Positions 11,890 through 23,488 of a stretch of 64,000 nt of DNA are shown piece after piece; positions within the stretch are counted from its first letter, which is position 1, and the number at the start of each line of letters is the position of its first letter. The notes below the pieces were generated by a model. The model saw only the letters and a list, made by a program, of their open reading frames with translations, was not told the DNA's origin and made no database searches. Both the position numbers and the translations under genes were made by a program. The stretch comes from Lytechinus pictus (Eukaryota > Echinodermata > Echinoidea > Temnopleuroida > Toxopneustidae), in contig NC_087258.1 in assembly GCF_037042905.1 (NCBI RefSeq), forward strand, positions 10,467,501 to 10,531,500, written 5' to 3'.

Positions 11890-13240
11890 TCACAAAAGCA
11901 TGAGCACTCTTAAATGTAATTCACAAACTACATTATACACAATATATATAATATTTATCTGTACAAAAACAGATTTAAAAAAATCTTCACACCATTTCTG
12001 CAAATGATAATAAATAAAGAAGTTTGCAGAAGGTTAGGAGCATTTCATTAGACGCTCTTTGAATTGCCAGCTATGAACTGAAATTGATGATAATGAACAT
12101 ATATTTGGCAAAGTGCAAGCCTTCTAATTCTCTTCTGCTCATATATTACTTCTATAACTTATATTATGATGAATATATACATGCTTCAATAGATTTAAAG
12201 ACAAAACCATGTACATTCAACTTGTCTTTGTAGCAAACTCTAACTGCGATCTTTTGAAAAACTAGCACAGGATACATAAATCATTCAATCGCTGAGGCTT
12301 ATAAAATCTACAAATTAGGTCAATAACAGTACCACAAAACATAAGAATCCTGTTTCCTTGGTGTTACAAAAAAAAAAAAATTTTTTGTTATTGTACTGAT
12401 AATTAGAAGCACAAATCATTTGAAAATGAACCTGAATTTCACAATAAATATACAACAAAAGATAATGTAAAAGTATTAATAGTGACTTCAAAATATTAGC
12501 AGGAAATACTGCCATCAATGAATTCACACAAACATCACCTTTGACACATGCGTTAAAGCTTCGGAAAGGGCAATATTTTCTACAATCTCCCTCAAAGTCA
12601 GATATAAATCACAGATGCCCACAGCAACATTTCAGTAAAATAGACTTATAAATAAAATAATGCATTCTTGGGCAAGGCAACAACATTCATGTCCCATAAG
12701 GTTCATTGCAAACACGTAAATTGACATCAAAAGTAGACCTGAGTCAGAAAGGTTTTTTTTTTAATGCTGCCCACCTGTGACTTTTTCTGCAGAGACCAGT
12801 GGACCAATGTAAAAAAAAGAAATATATAAGAAATTCAGTGTCACTAAAGACTATCTTCATGTATACTATGGGCTGATATTAAAATCCAAGCAAGAAAATT
12901 GGGAAATCCTGTTCCCTATTAAGCTATTCTCATAGTTCTACTTGATTCATATCATATGAAACCGTTAGGAAATTTGGTTCTTAAACTGGTTATCTAAGTC
13001 TTTGACCTGTTTTGTAATGTTTTATTTCATCGGTCCACGGTCTGCAGGAAATTGGAACGGTCACCAGCACCATTGGTCAGGCACTAGTGGACCAGTCAGT
13101 TTGACTCAGGCCCAATCAAAAGCATAAGTTTACTATAATCTAAACCGTATGCTCGGACTACAGATCTAACAGGACATAGAAAGAAAAGGGAAATCAGAGA
13201 AGTACTCACATAACTCATTCTCTGATGTTCAAGATATCTA
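11890..13240. other. Non-coding intergenic, decayed repeats
   Basis: No gene seen. From 12780 to 13110 there are mirrored scraps (GAGACCAGTGGACCAATG and CACTAGTGGACCAGTC, CTGCAGAGACC and GGTCTGCAGG) that look like a decayed DNA transposon with GACCAGTGGACC-type ends, related in style to 52516-52925. Confidence 0.4.
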
Positions 13241-13246
13241 TGCAGG

Positions 13247-13383
13247 TGGGTGTTTCATAAAGCTGTTTCTAAGTTAAGAGCGACTTCTGAACCTTTCTTA
13301 CATGCTGAATCACAAGAAAGGATCACCAGTCGTTCTTAAAGTCATTCATAAGTTACGAACAGCTTTTATGAAACTGCCTACAG
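13247..13383. mobile_element. Palindromic MITE, GGGTGTTTCATAAAGCTGTT family, near complete
   Basis: The left end GGTGGGTGTTTCATAAAGCTG then TTTCTAAGTTAAGAGCGACTT is mirrored at the right by TCATAAGTTACGAACAGCTTTTATGAAAC. The centre TTTCTTACATGCTGAATCACAAGAAAGGATCACC is mirrored on itself. About 137 bp. Confidence 0.8.
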
Positions 13384-13611
13384 ATAAGGTGGATTTGCCC
13401 TATCATATGCTGGTAATATTAGATAGGTTGTTAATACTAGATAAGTTGTCCAAGATAGTCATGTTCTACTGTTAAAGGCATGTATGGAAAATCATTTTTT
13501 TCTATAATTCCTGGCAGTTTCCGGATAAAAAAAAAAGACAGTAGAAAAAAGTACTTCTATAATAACAGAGGGCATCTCCACCTGTGAAGTATGCTTAAAA
13601 AAGCTACACTG

Positions 13612-14052
13612 TAGCCCGGGGGGGGGGGTACTCAAATTATTTTTTGATGGGGGTGTGCCCTACGAAACTCTGAAATGGGGGTCTAAGGAACTGACTACAA
13701 GGGTAAAGTATGGGGTCTTGGGAACTAAATGTATACCGGGCGGTGTGAAAAACAGGGTCTACGAAATGGATTGCGGCTCTGTAGGTATGGTGCACACGAG
13801 CGCTTTACATGTGCTAGCCATGCATAGAGCGGTTACTAGTTGCGCTTGACAATTTTGGCAGTGCTGGGGAACTAAGATGTCTCGTAACGGGAGTCTTCCG
13901 AGCGGGGCTGGCCGGCTTCTGAACTGAACTTTTGTCATTCGGAGTATCTAGAGAACTGAAAATTAGGTCTGAAAAAGGGGGTCATCAAAGCGGCACATCC
14001 CCGTACCACCAATATATGTGAGTGCCCCCCCCCCCCCCCCCCCCCGGGCACT
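13612..14052. mobile_element. G-run-terminated inverted-repeat element abutting the SDF4 3' end
   Basis: The left end CTGTAGCCCGGGG plus a G run and TACTCA is mirrored at the right by TGAGTGC, a C run and CCCGGGCACTGTAG. Mirrored internal words include TTGATGGGGGTGTGCC and GGCACATCCCC. It ends only about 55 bp downstream of the SDF4 stop codon, so it probably occupies or bounds the SDF4 3' UTR. No transposase seen. Confidence 0.65.
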
Positions 14053-14108
14053 GTAGTAATACTAGTACTTTATGACAGACTTCATGAAAGATGAACCTGA
14101 AAATCGGT

Positions 14109-17100
14109 CTAGAACTCGTCGTGGACGTTTCTGGCGTAGTTGTAGACTTTACTGCCCAAGAAAACAAAGTAACTGTTGTTAACTTCCCTGGCTGATAGCT
14201 TGCCATCTCCATCTGAATCAGCGACTCCCATCAGATGTCTTGCTTCGCTCTCGGCATGCTGTTTGTTCCTAGGGTCCATGTATTTCTGGTTGGTAGAAAT
14301 CAATATCAGACACATTCAATATATGCAGGGCTTAGGAGGGTGAGTCAATATAATGGAACCTAACTTTCATGCTTATTTGTGAGAAAGTTGTCAAATTGAT
14401 TTCTATGAAACATACATCCTTTGAAAATGAGACTTATCAGCATGCTAAAGATATCTCAATCTATTTATTCTATATATTCATTAATTACAGTATAACAAAA
14501 ATATAGCATGTGGCAGCCTTAGGGCTAAATTGTATACAATTTACATTAGTTATGATTAATACAAAAGTACAACACAAAATACATGCACAATAGCATTTAA
14601 GAAATATAGTACATACATAATAATGAATGATTGTGCAATATAATTTACATCAATGAACCTTTCCCCAAATTATAGACACGTTTTAAATCAGGATGAACAA
14701 CACTTTTGAAAGAAAAAATAGAAGGATATTCCACAAACTCTTCAAAGTCTGCTATCTAATTTCCATCCAAGTTGATATAATTCATGGTCATCAGTTCATA
14801 GAACCATATAATCCACATCATTGAACCTTTCCCAAAGCTATAGACATGCTTCAATTCGGGGAGAGGAGAAGGAAAATAGAAGGAAAAGAAAAGGATTTAC
14901 CGACAACTCTTCAAAGTCTGCTATCCCATCTCCATCCAGGTCAATATTTTCTTCAAACTCCTTCTTTCGTTCTCGGACCCACTCCTCTTTCTCCGCTATC
15001 TTATCAACGTCATACTGCTCATCATCGGGAAGGGCAAGGAACTCTCTGAGGTTCAGAGCCTGATCCAAGTTTTTATCTGAAATACAAAAAAAATGAGTTC
15101 CCAAATATCCTACATCAAAATGAAATATCAAAATACTAGCTTTTGACAATAGTGGCACCAAAATTGTTGAATAACCTTCCCCATGATGATAATAATGATA
15201 ATAATCTGCTTATACAGTATATAGCACTTAATACGTCGGAATGACGTCTCTCATCGGTTTTAAAGATATCAGATCAATTACAGACTTTGACGGATTCGGT
15301 TCATATTTATTTTTTTAATACATGATTTACTTTTTCAACTATGTACATGTACATGTATAATAGGTTTCTATAAAGAACTGTATATTATTATAATTTATAA
15401 AGACAAAAGTCAAAACATCATCACAAGTTTCACACGATTTGCCACAAAGAATTATTATCATCCCTCAGTCTGAAATGCATCATCCTTTATCCACTACAGG
15501 ATACTCGATCAAGCATTAATGTGCATGATACATCATCATCAAATCATCTGCATCAGTACCACAGCCACTATCGATGCCACCATGATCAACACCTACATTA
15601 AAGGAAACCAAAACCCAAGAATTTTCAGATTTTCTCCTTTATTTGACATATTTCACATTATCTCCTCCTGACCATCACATATGTGGTGTGAATTATATTT
15701 TCCCATGACATATGTTGTGCTCTGAAGGAGGCAAGATGCAATTTGAAAGATAAAGGAGGAAATCTGAAAATTTGTGTACAAAACAAATGGAGAGTTGTCC
15801 ACAAAATCAGCCATTTTGAAGCATATTTGCCAATTTGAGGATCCCCATAGAAAGTACAACAAGACTTTTTAAACATCCATAACCGATTTTGATGAAACTT
15901 TTTTAAATTGTTCCTCTCATTTTACTCTTTCCAATAAGATTGCTTCTCTTCTTGGGTTTTGGTTTCCTTTAAGATCATCACTACCACCGCCACCACCATT
16001 ATCATTACCAAAATCATTCCCCTCAAACACCAACCAAGTATTAAAAACAAAAAAATATCTATACTCACTGAGATCATGTAGAACTTCTTCCACTAGCATG
16101 CTCACCATGCTCTTACAATGCTCAGGATGAAGAAATGCCAAGAACTCCTCGATGCTCAGAGCATTGTCATTATCCTCATCTGCCCTGTCCCATCGATCAC
16201 GATACATGGCATAGTCCTCTGTAAAGGAGATTATTCATACGCATTTACCAAGTATTCAGCGTATATTGGCAATATGACAGTCAATTTTCGCCAATTGGTA
16301 ATGTTGAAGCCTGTTTAAACCTAGACCAGATGATCACGCGACCCTCAAATTTACCGATCACTGGGTAAGTGCAGTGTGGAGGAAAACGTGCGTTTTCGTG
16401 ATTGACGTGAGTCAATAATGTATACTCGAGAATCATCTAACATTGTTTTCTTGATATTTCAAAATGCTTTGATTCCATTAATCACAAATTATTATTAAAG
16501 AAATTGAAATGTTATGGTATTTAGGGATCAGAAATAGAATGGTTCAAAAGCTACCTATCTCAACGAACGCAAATAGTTTGTTGTCATGGTCAGTTTTCTA
16601 AACCAGGAGATGTTATTACAGGTGTGCCCCAAGGTAGTGTCCTTGGCCCCATTTTATTTTTATCATTTATATATGATATTACAGATTGTTTGAAATATTG
16701 TTCAAGTAATATTTTTGCTGACGATGTTGTTATCTACTTCTCGCACAATAGTGTTGATAAAGCCATTACTACACTACAAAATGATTTAAACTCACTTAAA
16801 TCTTGGTACCACAACAATAAATTACCGTAAGTAACGGTGTATTAACCGCACCTTTTTCTCGGCGGGATATAAGCAAAAGTCGGGGGTGCGGTTTATCCAC
16901 GGTGACGGGTCTGAGCCCGCCCGCGTAACCCCTCCCGAACATGTAAGAAGTCTGCCAGTTCACAACACATCGAGTGGCCGGGCGTAGCCGCCCAGGGCAA
17001 TGTCGTTTAGAGGGGTATGAGCCGCGGGTAATGGGAAGCGATTATTACGATCTTAATCAAATAGTGTCCATAACAAATGCACCCACCTTCATGACACTAA

Positions 17101-20100
17101 TTTCGACTTTATTCTCGATTCAAAGCAGCGAAGTTTCCTGGCTAAGTTCAAAGAGACGCCAAGCATTCTCGGTAATAATTTGTCACAGCTGAGCAAGAGC
17201 CGAGAGCTAGCTTGCGTTGTATTGTGGTTTTAGTGCAACTTAAGCTGGCGCTATTCATTTTAACCCCTCAAAGTCCCGTTTCGCGCCAGCTTATTTTTTT
17301 CTTTCCTGTTTGCTTTTCATAAGATACCATGTACACTGTGCACCACGTATGAGAGAGACGGCACGAAGCCGTAAAACAACTGGAAAAAATGCCAATTTCT
17401 TTGTTTCTTGAACCTTCCTGTAATCCCGTATCCAAAATTCATGCTAAGCCATCGAATGCTAGACAAATTCTGAAAGTGATTGTGAAGTTGTGATGCAAGA
17501 AATGTGAAAGACACAGTTCACAATTTGACAAGATGTATGATGGGGGAACCTAAAGCTACGCACTTTGTTTTCAAACAATAAAAACTAACCCAATTTTAAT
17601 ATTTCAACAAATTATCTTTCACTAATTTGTGGCAAACATTCTAAATATCGTTAACCAAGAAGAAAATATGGCAAAACTCACTAATACGAAAATCCTGCCG
17701 TGTTTTCCGAACACCTCTTGATTTCGCCGCCCGATGTAGAAGGTGTCCTAAAGCTACGCACTCGATTTATCATGCAAAAAATAGTATTTCCTGTGCCTCA
17801 ATTTCTAAAATATATTCAAATTATTATAGGATAAAATGAAATTAAAGTGAATATAACTCCAAAATTCCAAACAGTTGTTGGTTTTCTCTGCATTTAGAGA
17901 TTTACTGCAGCCTCTGTAGAAAAAAATGAATAGGAATCGTTTGTCACTCTGCAGTCACAGTTCCACACACAGAGTGCGCATTTGCCATAAAAACTGCATG
18001 CGCGATGAGTGGTGCGTAGCTTTAGGACCCGCGCAGCTTTAGGACCCCCTACCATACTGGTAGTGTACCGTATCGAAGTTTGCAATGTACATGTACAAGA
18101 ACGGCAGTGCTGTGTGTGTGTACACTGTGACTGTGAGGTGAGTGAGTGTGTAAGTGGCCAATATTGTCGGGACCTTTCTTTCTTGCTAACATTTGTAGAT
18201 GAATTGATCAAGAACAGCAGATTTCTGCATACCGGTAATCTCTTTGAATACTTTGAAATCTTTAACTTAGTTTTTGTTTCTTCGTACCTCAAATATGCAT
18301 GTAAATGTGAGAAGGATTTTTTTTTTTTTTTTTTTAAGTCCAAAGTTGGGGGTGCGGTTAATACACCGTTACTTATGGTATGTATTAATATTGATAAGAC
18401 GAAAGTAATTTTTTTAAGCCCAAGGTCTAACTCAAAAAATTGAACAGGTTAGTAACATTTGATATCTTGGTGTAATGATCAATAGTACGCTAAATTGGAC
18501 TTTTCATCAAAGTCTTGCCAAGTTACTTGCCAAAAAACTTTTTGCTCTGCAAAAATTTAGCCTTTATTTTGATTTTAATGTTCTGCATCTAATGTACAAA
18601 ACAATTATCCAACCTAATCTTGATTATCCATACTCTGTGTGGGGTAATTGTTCATCCAAAAATAAACAGATACTTACACGCTTACAAAAAGGGGCTACAA
18701 GGACTGTAACAAAAAAAATTTGATTATGAAAATACCAATGGTCTAGATTTAATTAAATCGTTAAAATGGCAATCTTTTGATCGAAGAAGAGATTATATCA
18801 TAGCGCTGTTGATGTTCAAATGTATTCATGGATTTGCTCCTACATGTATTAGAATTTGCAAAAACATTGAAATGAACTTTGATAGACATGGTTTTAACAC
18901 TAGATCTGCTGATTCTCTAAATGTAATCTTGCCAAAACCAAATTTAGAATGTTTCAAACATGGTTTTACATATGCGGGATGTAAGGTGTGGAACACCCTG
19001 CCATATGCTATAAAGAACTCAACATTCTTACTATATTTTAAGTACTTGTATAAAAAGCCGTTTTAAAGTGATTGTAGATTTTTTAGTCCTTACCAATGTA
19101 CACGTCCATCTGCATTTATTTTTAGTCTCTTTTAAACTTTTCGTGCAATAACTTGTATTGAGCACGGACCTGGACGCCGCCAGATTCGTCTCCCATTTGC
19201 AATAGTTGTCCATGTGTGTATTGTAAGTTCAAGAATAAGTCGTGTGTCAATTGTTATGCGTGTGTAATTTTAGGATGATCAGTCAACATGTTGACATTAT
19301 ATGAGTAGATGCGGGGTGGGGTTGCTTGAGTGATGATTCATTGTGGATGAAGGTGTGTTGGTTGAATGGGTGGGTGGATGGATGCGTAACTATACCATTT
19401 GCTCCTGTAATGGGAGACAAATTTTGCAAATGGTTCCAGGTACCTCATCTTTTTAAAGCTTGTAAATAATATATCTTTTATTAAAGACGTAAATAATGAT
19501 TTAGCAGTGTCATTTTTCTTTGTCTTAACTATGATATGCAGCTGGTCGTATTCTTTGATCATATCTGATTTTGATGTAAGTTTTTCAGTACCTTGATGTA
19601 AAACAGTATTTACATTGATCTTGTGTTCTCCTGATTAAATATATTTCAATAAAATAAATAAATAAAATTGTAATTCAACACAAGAGAATTGGCCATCAAA
19701 TCTTTTTCAAGCTGTCAATTCTTTCTGAAACTTTGAATTATGTATTTTAGAATATCTTGCACTCTCTCAAAGTGATGCTTTAGTTTTTTTATTTAAATGG
19801 AGGCTTTGAGCACTTGTCTTACAATTTCAGTTGTAAGATATCAGGCCACTCAATGATTACATCACAAAACCTTAGCGTCAAGATGACCTCAGTGTTATCA
19901 AGACTAGGAAATTATCTGGCTAACTTTCAAGTTTGTTGATTATCATGTGACTCGTTTCCATGCGACTAGAAACCACATTGGGGACCACCCCCGCCCCCCC
20001 CCCCCCCGGCCTTTGGAGAGAGAGCACAAACCATAAGAAATCTCCACCTAAACATAAAGATTGAGTTTCGAGTGCATTGACAAAGGGCCTAACTACAGGT

Positions 20101-23100
20101 ACAAGTAAATCATCTAAGTTAAAACTCCGAATTGTTCATTAAGTTTAGCAACATTACACTGGAGTACAGATGGGGGGGAGCTTGGGGATCATGGCTCCAA
20201 AATGTTTGACGCCAAAGAAAAATAGGGAGAAAAAGAAAGAAAAGGAATGAGTGAAATAATTTTCTGAATTTTGTCAAAATCTCATTTTTGTATTAACAGG
20301 ATAAAAATGTTTGCTCGCTCGCATCTTTTTTAACTTTCGCTCTATCCGCCATACATGTATCTGGCCCCCTCAAATTTTTGGCTCATTGCGCTACTGCAAC
20401 ATCATGTGAATGTAACAGATGCTACCCACCTTCTAATGTTTCACCAATGCTGACCTTGCCTTCTCGATACGCCTTTAGCTGCATCTCATCTATACCTCGA
20501 TACCTGAAAAATTGTTCCCTGTATTCATCCCACTGTAAAAACCCTGGAGAAATAATAACACACACAAAAAAATTAATTAAAACAAGTCATTTGAGTACTG
20601 CACATCACACAAGCGACCACTCTTATCATTATAATAATAATATGTCCATTTATATAGCGCAGTTACTATGTGCATATACTCAAATGCGCTTTGATACTTG
20701 GTATATTATTACCCCGGCCGTAGCTGAGCCGCCATATTAATAGGCGCTAAAGCGTTCAAGGAATAAATCTTACCAGGTACCCATTCACCTCACATGGGTC
20801 GAGTGCAGCACAATGTGGATACATTTCTTGCCGAAGGAAATTACGCCATGGCTGGGATTCGAACCCACGACCCTCTGTTTCAAAGTCCGGAGACTAATCC
20901 ACTGGGCCACAACGCTCTTCTCCATCTATATCTATCCACCCCCCCCCCCCAGATTTAGCAAATTTCGTTCTTGTTCACTCATGAATGGACTTCCAGTACC
21001 CTTCCACTGCATATACCTCAAGTACTCTTTCTCTAGTATGCAATCCTAAAGGACGATGTATATTGAAGCCTGGATAAAAAAAAAGACCCCCCCCCCAAAA
21101 AAAAAAAGCCGTCTTTATGAGCAGGTGGTCTTTTTAATCATGTTTCTGTAATACATGTTTCAATGTAAAGAACTATTCAAAGGAAACTAAAATAAAGATT
21201 CTTTATAAAGAAGATATATAGCTCTTTGGAAGATGGGGCATGAGGTCAATTGCATAATAAACAAATGTATCAGGTTTTGAGAAATATAGTGGAATTATTT
21301 ATCCGAGGTTGGACTGGCAATTACTATTTTTTGCCAGTTCAACTGAGGATTAATAATTCCCACTATGCTTTCACAGGAAACACCTGATGTATTTGTTTTA
21401 TATCCTACTTCCAATTATTTAGAACCAAAATCTATGTGCTGAGCTTGCAAAGTCCGGTTACTTGCGTTGAATTACCTACTATTCCCCAAGCCACCACGCT
21501 CAGCGGAACGCGGATTAGTGCCTGCGCCGACGCATCACGGGACTTGCCCGAGAGAGACAGCTTGCTGACCAGTGGGCCCGAGAGTTTAGCTGAATATCCA
21601 GTTTTCTGAAATAATGACGTCAGAATATTGGTATGGCGAAAAATATATCGAGGTCTGACGTCACGCAATATCATAGTTGAAATATATTTGGTCACATGAT
21701 GCTATTTGAACCAATCACTGTACAGCATTTGATCAATGTAGGATATAAAAGAATTTATCATCAATCCACTGGTCACTTCCATGAAATATCTGTAATTCTG
21801 ATTTGCTGTTGAGCATTATCACCATGGTAGTAACACCTGGGGCCCGTTGCATAAAACTTTTTACCGGAGAAAACTCAGGTTGTTTTTACCGGAGTTGTTG
21901 CCCTGTGTTAAAGTCAATGGCAGAAATCAGACTAACCTTAGTTTTCAGTTTTTACCAGAGTTTTCTCAGGTGAAAAGTTTTATGCAACAGGCCCCTGAAT
22001 GACAAAGCAACCATAATAGTAACTTTAATGTAGCAGGGCTTTGAAATGACTCACCATCTTTGTTGGTATCTACCGAGGGAAAGCCCTGACGGCTAGATGA
22101 AACCGCTTCACTGTAATGCTCAGCCGTCTTCTCCTCGATCCACGCTGTAAGCTCGTCATGCGTTAAATAGTTATCCCCATCTTTATCAGCCCTGGAAGAC
22201 AAATAATTCAAAATATTAGAATCCTAAAAGGCATAAGGAATGTGGTATCAGTAAAAAAGAATTACAGAAAAATATCATCAAAGGAGTGAGCAAATGTTGG
22301 TTGAATATCAAATTATGGTTCTGTTACATTTTCATCCATGCACATAAAAAGGGCGCAAGTTGGCAACTTGGTTCTCAATATGACAGCTTGGTAGAGTAAT
22401 GTTTCTGAAAAATACATATATTTTCCTCTCATTATTTTACTCTTCTATGTATTCAGATTTTCAAGTATATATTCAAATCGTACTTTTAATACATAACAAA
22501 TGCATCAAGAATAAATTTTATGAAAATTCAACTGAAAACATTATTTCAGACTTCAGAATATAGATATTTGATTGCACGAGAATGTTTCAGTCCACAGTAA
22601 TAAGACAAAATGGATGAATAATATGCACTTGCATTTCCATTGACTATATCGGAATGGGATTCAAGTACTAGTATGATGCTGAATTCATTCTTCTTTGGCA
22701 AATGCTTTATAGGTAAGAATATTATAACAAACAAATTTGGTTGGTGTTCATAAAACAGTTCGTAAAACATATGCATGACTTTACACACTACTGGAACTTG
22801 TTTTTACATAGATGCTAAGTCATGCTACATGTACATAGCCCTGTCACCAGGGTCACCAGTCTTGTGTAAAGTCATTCGTAACTTACGAACAGCTTTATGA
22901 AACACCCACCTGGAGAGCGTTTCATCAACATTTTTTATGTGGGACCTTCATGACATTTTCTATCTCTGAGTGACCATGACTTGGTCAGTTTATGAAGTGA
23001 AGTTCAACTTGAGAAAAATGGGGGTCAGACATACAAAAAGGTTGATTATTTTATGGAATTGCCCTTTTACTGACAATTCATCATATGAATACTAAATGGA

Positions 23101-23464
23101 AAATTAGCACTCAAAGGAATATTTACAATTTGAATATTTCGTTGAGCCGCTGCCTCCCTTCCTCCTCCTGCACATCGTTCATCTCCTCGTGGGCTGGTCC
23201 CCAGAACAGCTCCTGTTGAAATTCTTTATTCAACGCTCCGTTCCTCTCCATCTTCACAGCATCAATGTGATTGTTTGGAAATAATTCTGGGTTGAGTTCT
23301 TGGTTGTCTATCTCGTTGCCGCTCTTATTGCCATCCATTTTCAGTTTCCCACTGTCTCTCAATACGGCGGGCAGAGCTAGGCAGTCCAAGGTCATGTTTG
23401 CCAGGATTATTGCACACACAATAAGGGAAGGCAAAGGCCACTTCAGGGTAATGCTGAAAGACAT
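14109..23464 (-). CDS. SDF4: 45 kDa calcium-binding protein Cab45 / SDF4, complete, 6 coding exons
   Basis: Luminal Golgi/secretory CREC-family Ca2+-binding protein; in vertebrates Cab45 drives Ca2+-dependent cargo sorting at the trans-Golgi. Minus-strand coding exons: 23464-23127, 22191-22055, 20543-20430, 16218-16069, 15076-14901, 14285-14109. All junctions are GT-AG and in phase, giving 363 aa (human about 362). Residues 1-31 are a signal peptide (MSFSITLKWPLPSLIVC...). EF-hand loops: 115-126 (DKDGDNYLTHDE), 154-165, 210-221, 247-258 (NKNLDQALNLRE, degenerate), 292-303 and 328-339. The protein ends NVHDEF, matching the family's HEEF-type terminus. An acceptor (TTTCCAG at 23489-23495) 24 nt upstream of the ATG shows that a 5'-UTR exon lies farther upstream; I could not place it. 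No other Met fits the signal peptide better. Confidence 0.95.
15187..15262 (-). repeat. SINE tail remnant
   Basis: GATAATAATGATAATAATCTGCTTATACAGTATATAGCACTTAATAC is the reverse of an ATT-tailed SINE end of the type seen at 4240-4275 and 20604-20650. No head is recognisable. Confidence 0.45.
15602..15968. mobile_element. TTAA-flanked MITE with perfect 20-bp TIRs
   Basis: TTAA at 15598-15601 and 15969-15972 flank AGGAAACCAAAACCCAAGAA and its exact reverse complement. The interior holds a second inverted pair (TTTTCAGATTTTCTCCTTTATTTGA and CTTTCAAATTGCATC... AAAGGAGGAAATCTGAAAAT). It is 367 bp long, non-coding, and lies in the SDF4 intron between coding exons 4 and 5. TTAA duplication occurs in piggyBac and Kolobok-like superfamilies; the AGG start does not settle which. 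Confidence 0.9.
16435..16827 (+). pseudogene. Non-LTR retrotransposon (LINE) reverse-transcriptase remnant, 5' part
   Basis: Translates, with stops and frame breaks, to the central RT region: a FLDISKCFDSINHKLL motif, WFKSYLSQRTQIV, GVPQGSVLGPILFL and FADDVVIY (the YxDD-equivalent FADD box). It ends at NNKLP, where a TA-flanked DNA element interrupts it. The continuation is at 18376. The style is of the CR1/Jockey group; clade is uncertain. It is 5'-truncated and defective, and lies in an SDF4 intron in the opposite orientation. Confidence 0.85.
16830..18373. mobile_element. TA-flanked inverted-repeat DNA transposon inserted into the LINE
   Basis: AGTAACGGTGTATTAACCGC + ACC at the left is matched exactly (23 bp) in reverse at 18351-18373. 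TA dinucleotides at 16828-16829 and 18374-18375 are the apparent target duplication. The surrounding RT frame resumes immediately (NNKLP | MVCINIDKTKVIFLS), proving insertion into the LINE. TA duplication suggests a Tc1/mariner/pogo-like element. No transposase is recognised in the 1.54 kb, and a further inverted-repeat element is nested inside (17535-18057). Confidence 0.88.
17535..18057. mobile_element. Nested inverted-repeat element with repeated CCTAAAGCTACGCAC word
   Basis: The left border GTATGATGGGGGAACCTAAAG corresponds in reverse to CTTTAGGACCCCCTACCATAC at the right (one-base gap). The word CCTAAAGCTACGCACT occurs at 17549 and 17747 and, reversed, at 18012-18026, with a shorter reversed copy at 18031-18043. 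The right end therefore carries a tandemly doubled terminus. About 523 bp; no ORF with recognisable homology. Confidence 0.65.
18376..19655 (+). pseudogene. LINE remnant, 3' part with tail
   Basis: Resumes the retrotransposon after the insertion. It includes RT thumb/C-terminal segments (FHQSLAKLLAKKLFALQKF, IIQPNLDYPYSVWGN, RLQKGATRTV) and then MMFKCIHGFAP ... KVWNTLPYAIKNS, the usual C-terminal signature. A frame break lies near 18720. A non-coding 3' region ends in AATAAAATAAATAAATAAA, a simple tail typical of CR1-like LINEs. Inactive copy. Confidence 0.85.
20604..20921 (-). repeat. tRNA-derived SINE, near complete
   Basis: On the minus strand: head with A box TGGCCCAGTGG and B box GGTTCGAATCC, then the body GCAAGAAATGTATCCACATTGTGCTG and CACTCGACCCATGTGAGGTGAATGGG. 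It ends GCGCTATATAAATGGACATATTATTATTATA. About 318 bp. Same family as 4012-4275. It is in an SDF4 intron, same orientation as the gene, 60 bp upstream of exon 3. Confidence 0.85.
21839..21995. mobile_element. Palindromic MITE (GGGGCCCGTTGCATAAAACTTTT ends)
   Basis: GGGGCCCGTTGCATAAAACT at the left is mirrored by AGTTTTATGCAACAGGCCCC at the right. Sub-terminal TTTTTACCGGAGAAAACTCAGG is mirrored by CAGTTTTTACCAGAGTTTTCTCAGG. About 157 bp, inside an SDF4 intron 60 bp from exon 2. Confidence 0.85.
22740..22912. mobile_element. Palindromic MITE, GGGTGTTTCATAAAGCTGTT family
   Basis: Left GGTGTTCATAAAACAGTTCGTAA; right CATTCGTAACTTACGAACAGC then TTTATGAAACACCCACC. The centre differs from the copies at 3508 and 13247. 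Immediately followed by the second copy of the GGGCAATTCCATAAAAT element (22925-23068). Confidence 0.75.
22925..23068. mobile_element. MITE with GGGCAATTCCATAAAAT end, second copy
   Basis: Shares TATGTGGGACCTTCATGACATTTTCTATCTCTGA, GACCATGACTTGGTCAGTTT and GAAAAATGGGGGTCAGACATACAAAAAGGTTGAT with the copy at 1283-1492. It ends ATTTTATGGAATTGCCC. The left terminus is eroded. It sits 60 bp downstream of SDF4 coding exon 1, within the intron. Confidence 0.7.
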
Positions 23465-23488
23465 GGTCCAACTTGTCGAGAAAGCTGA

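Noticed and set aside
17894..18443. Frames of 144-149 codons on both strands
   Set aside because: They overlap the right TIR and nested element borders, contain homopolymer-coded Lys/Phe runs and match nothing I recognise.
16435..19655. Functional reverse transcriptase gene
   Set aside because: The RT is 5'-truncated, frame-broken near 18720 and physically split by a DNA element, so it is a dead LINE copy.
20845..20921. Genuine minus-strand tRNA gene
   Set aside because: A and B boxes are present, but the acceptor stem does not pair and it continues into a shared SINE body with an ATT tail.
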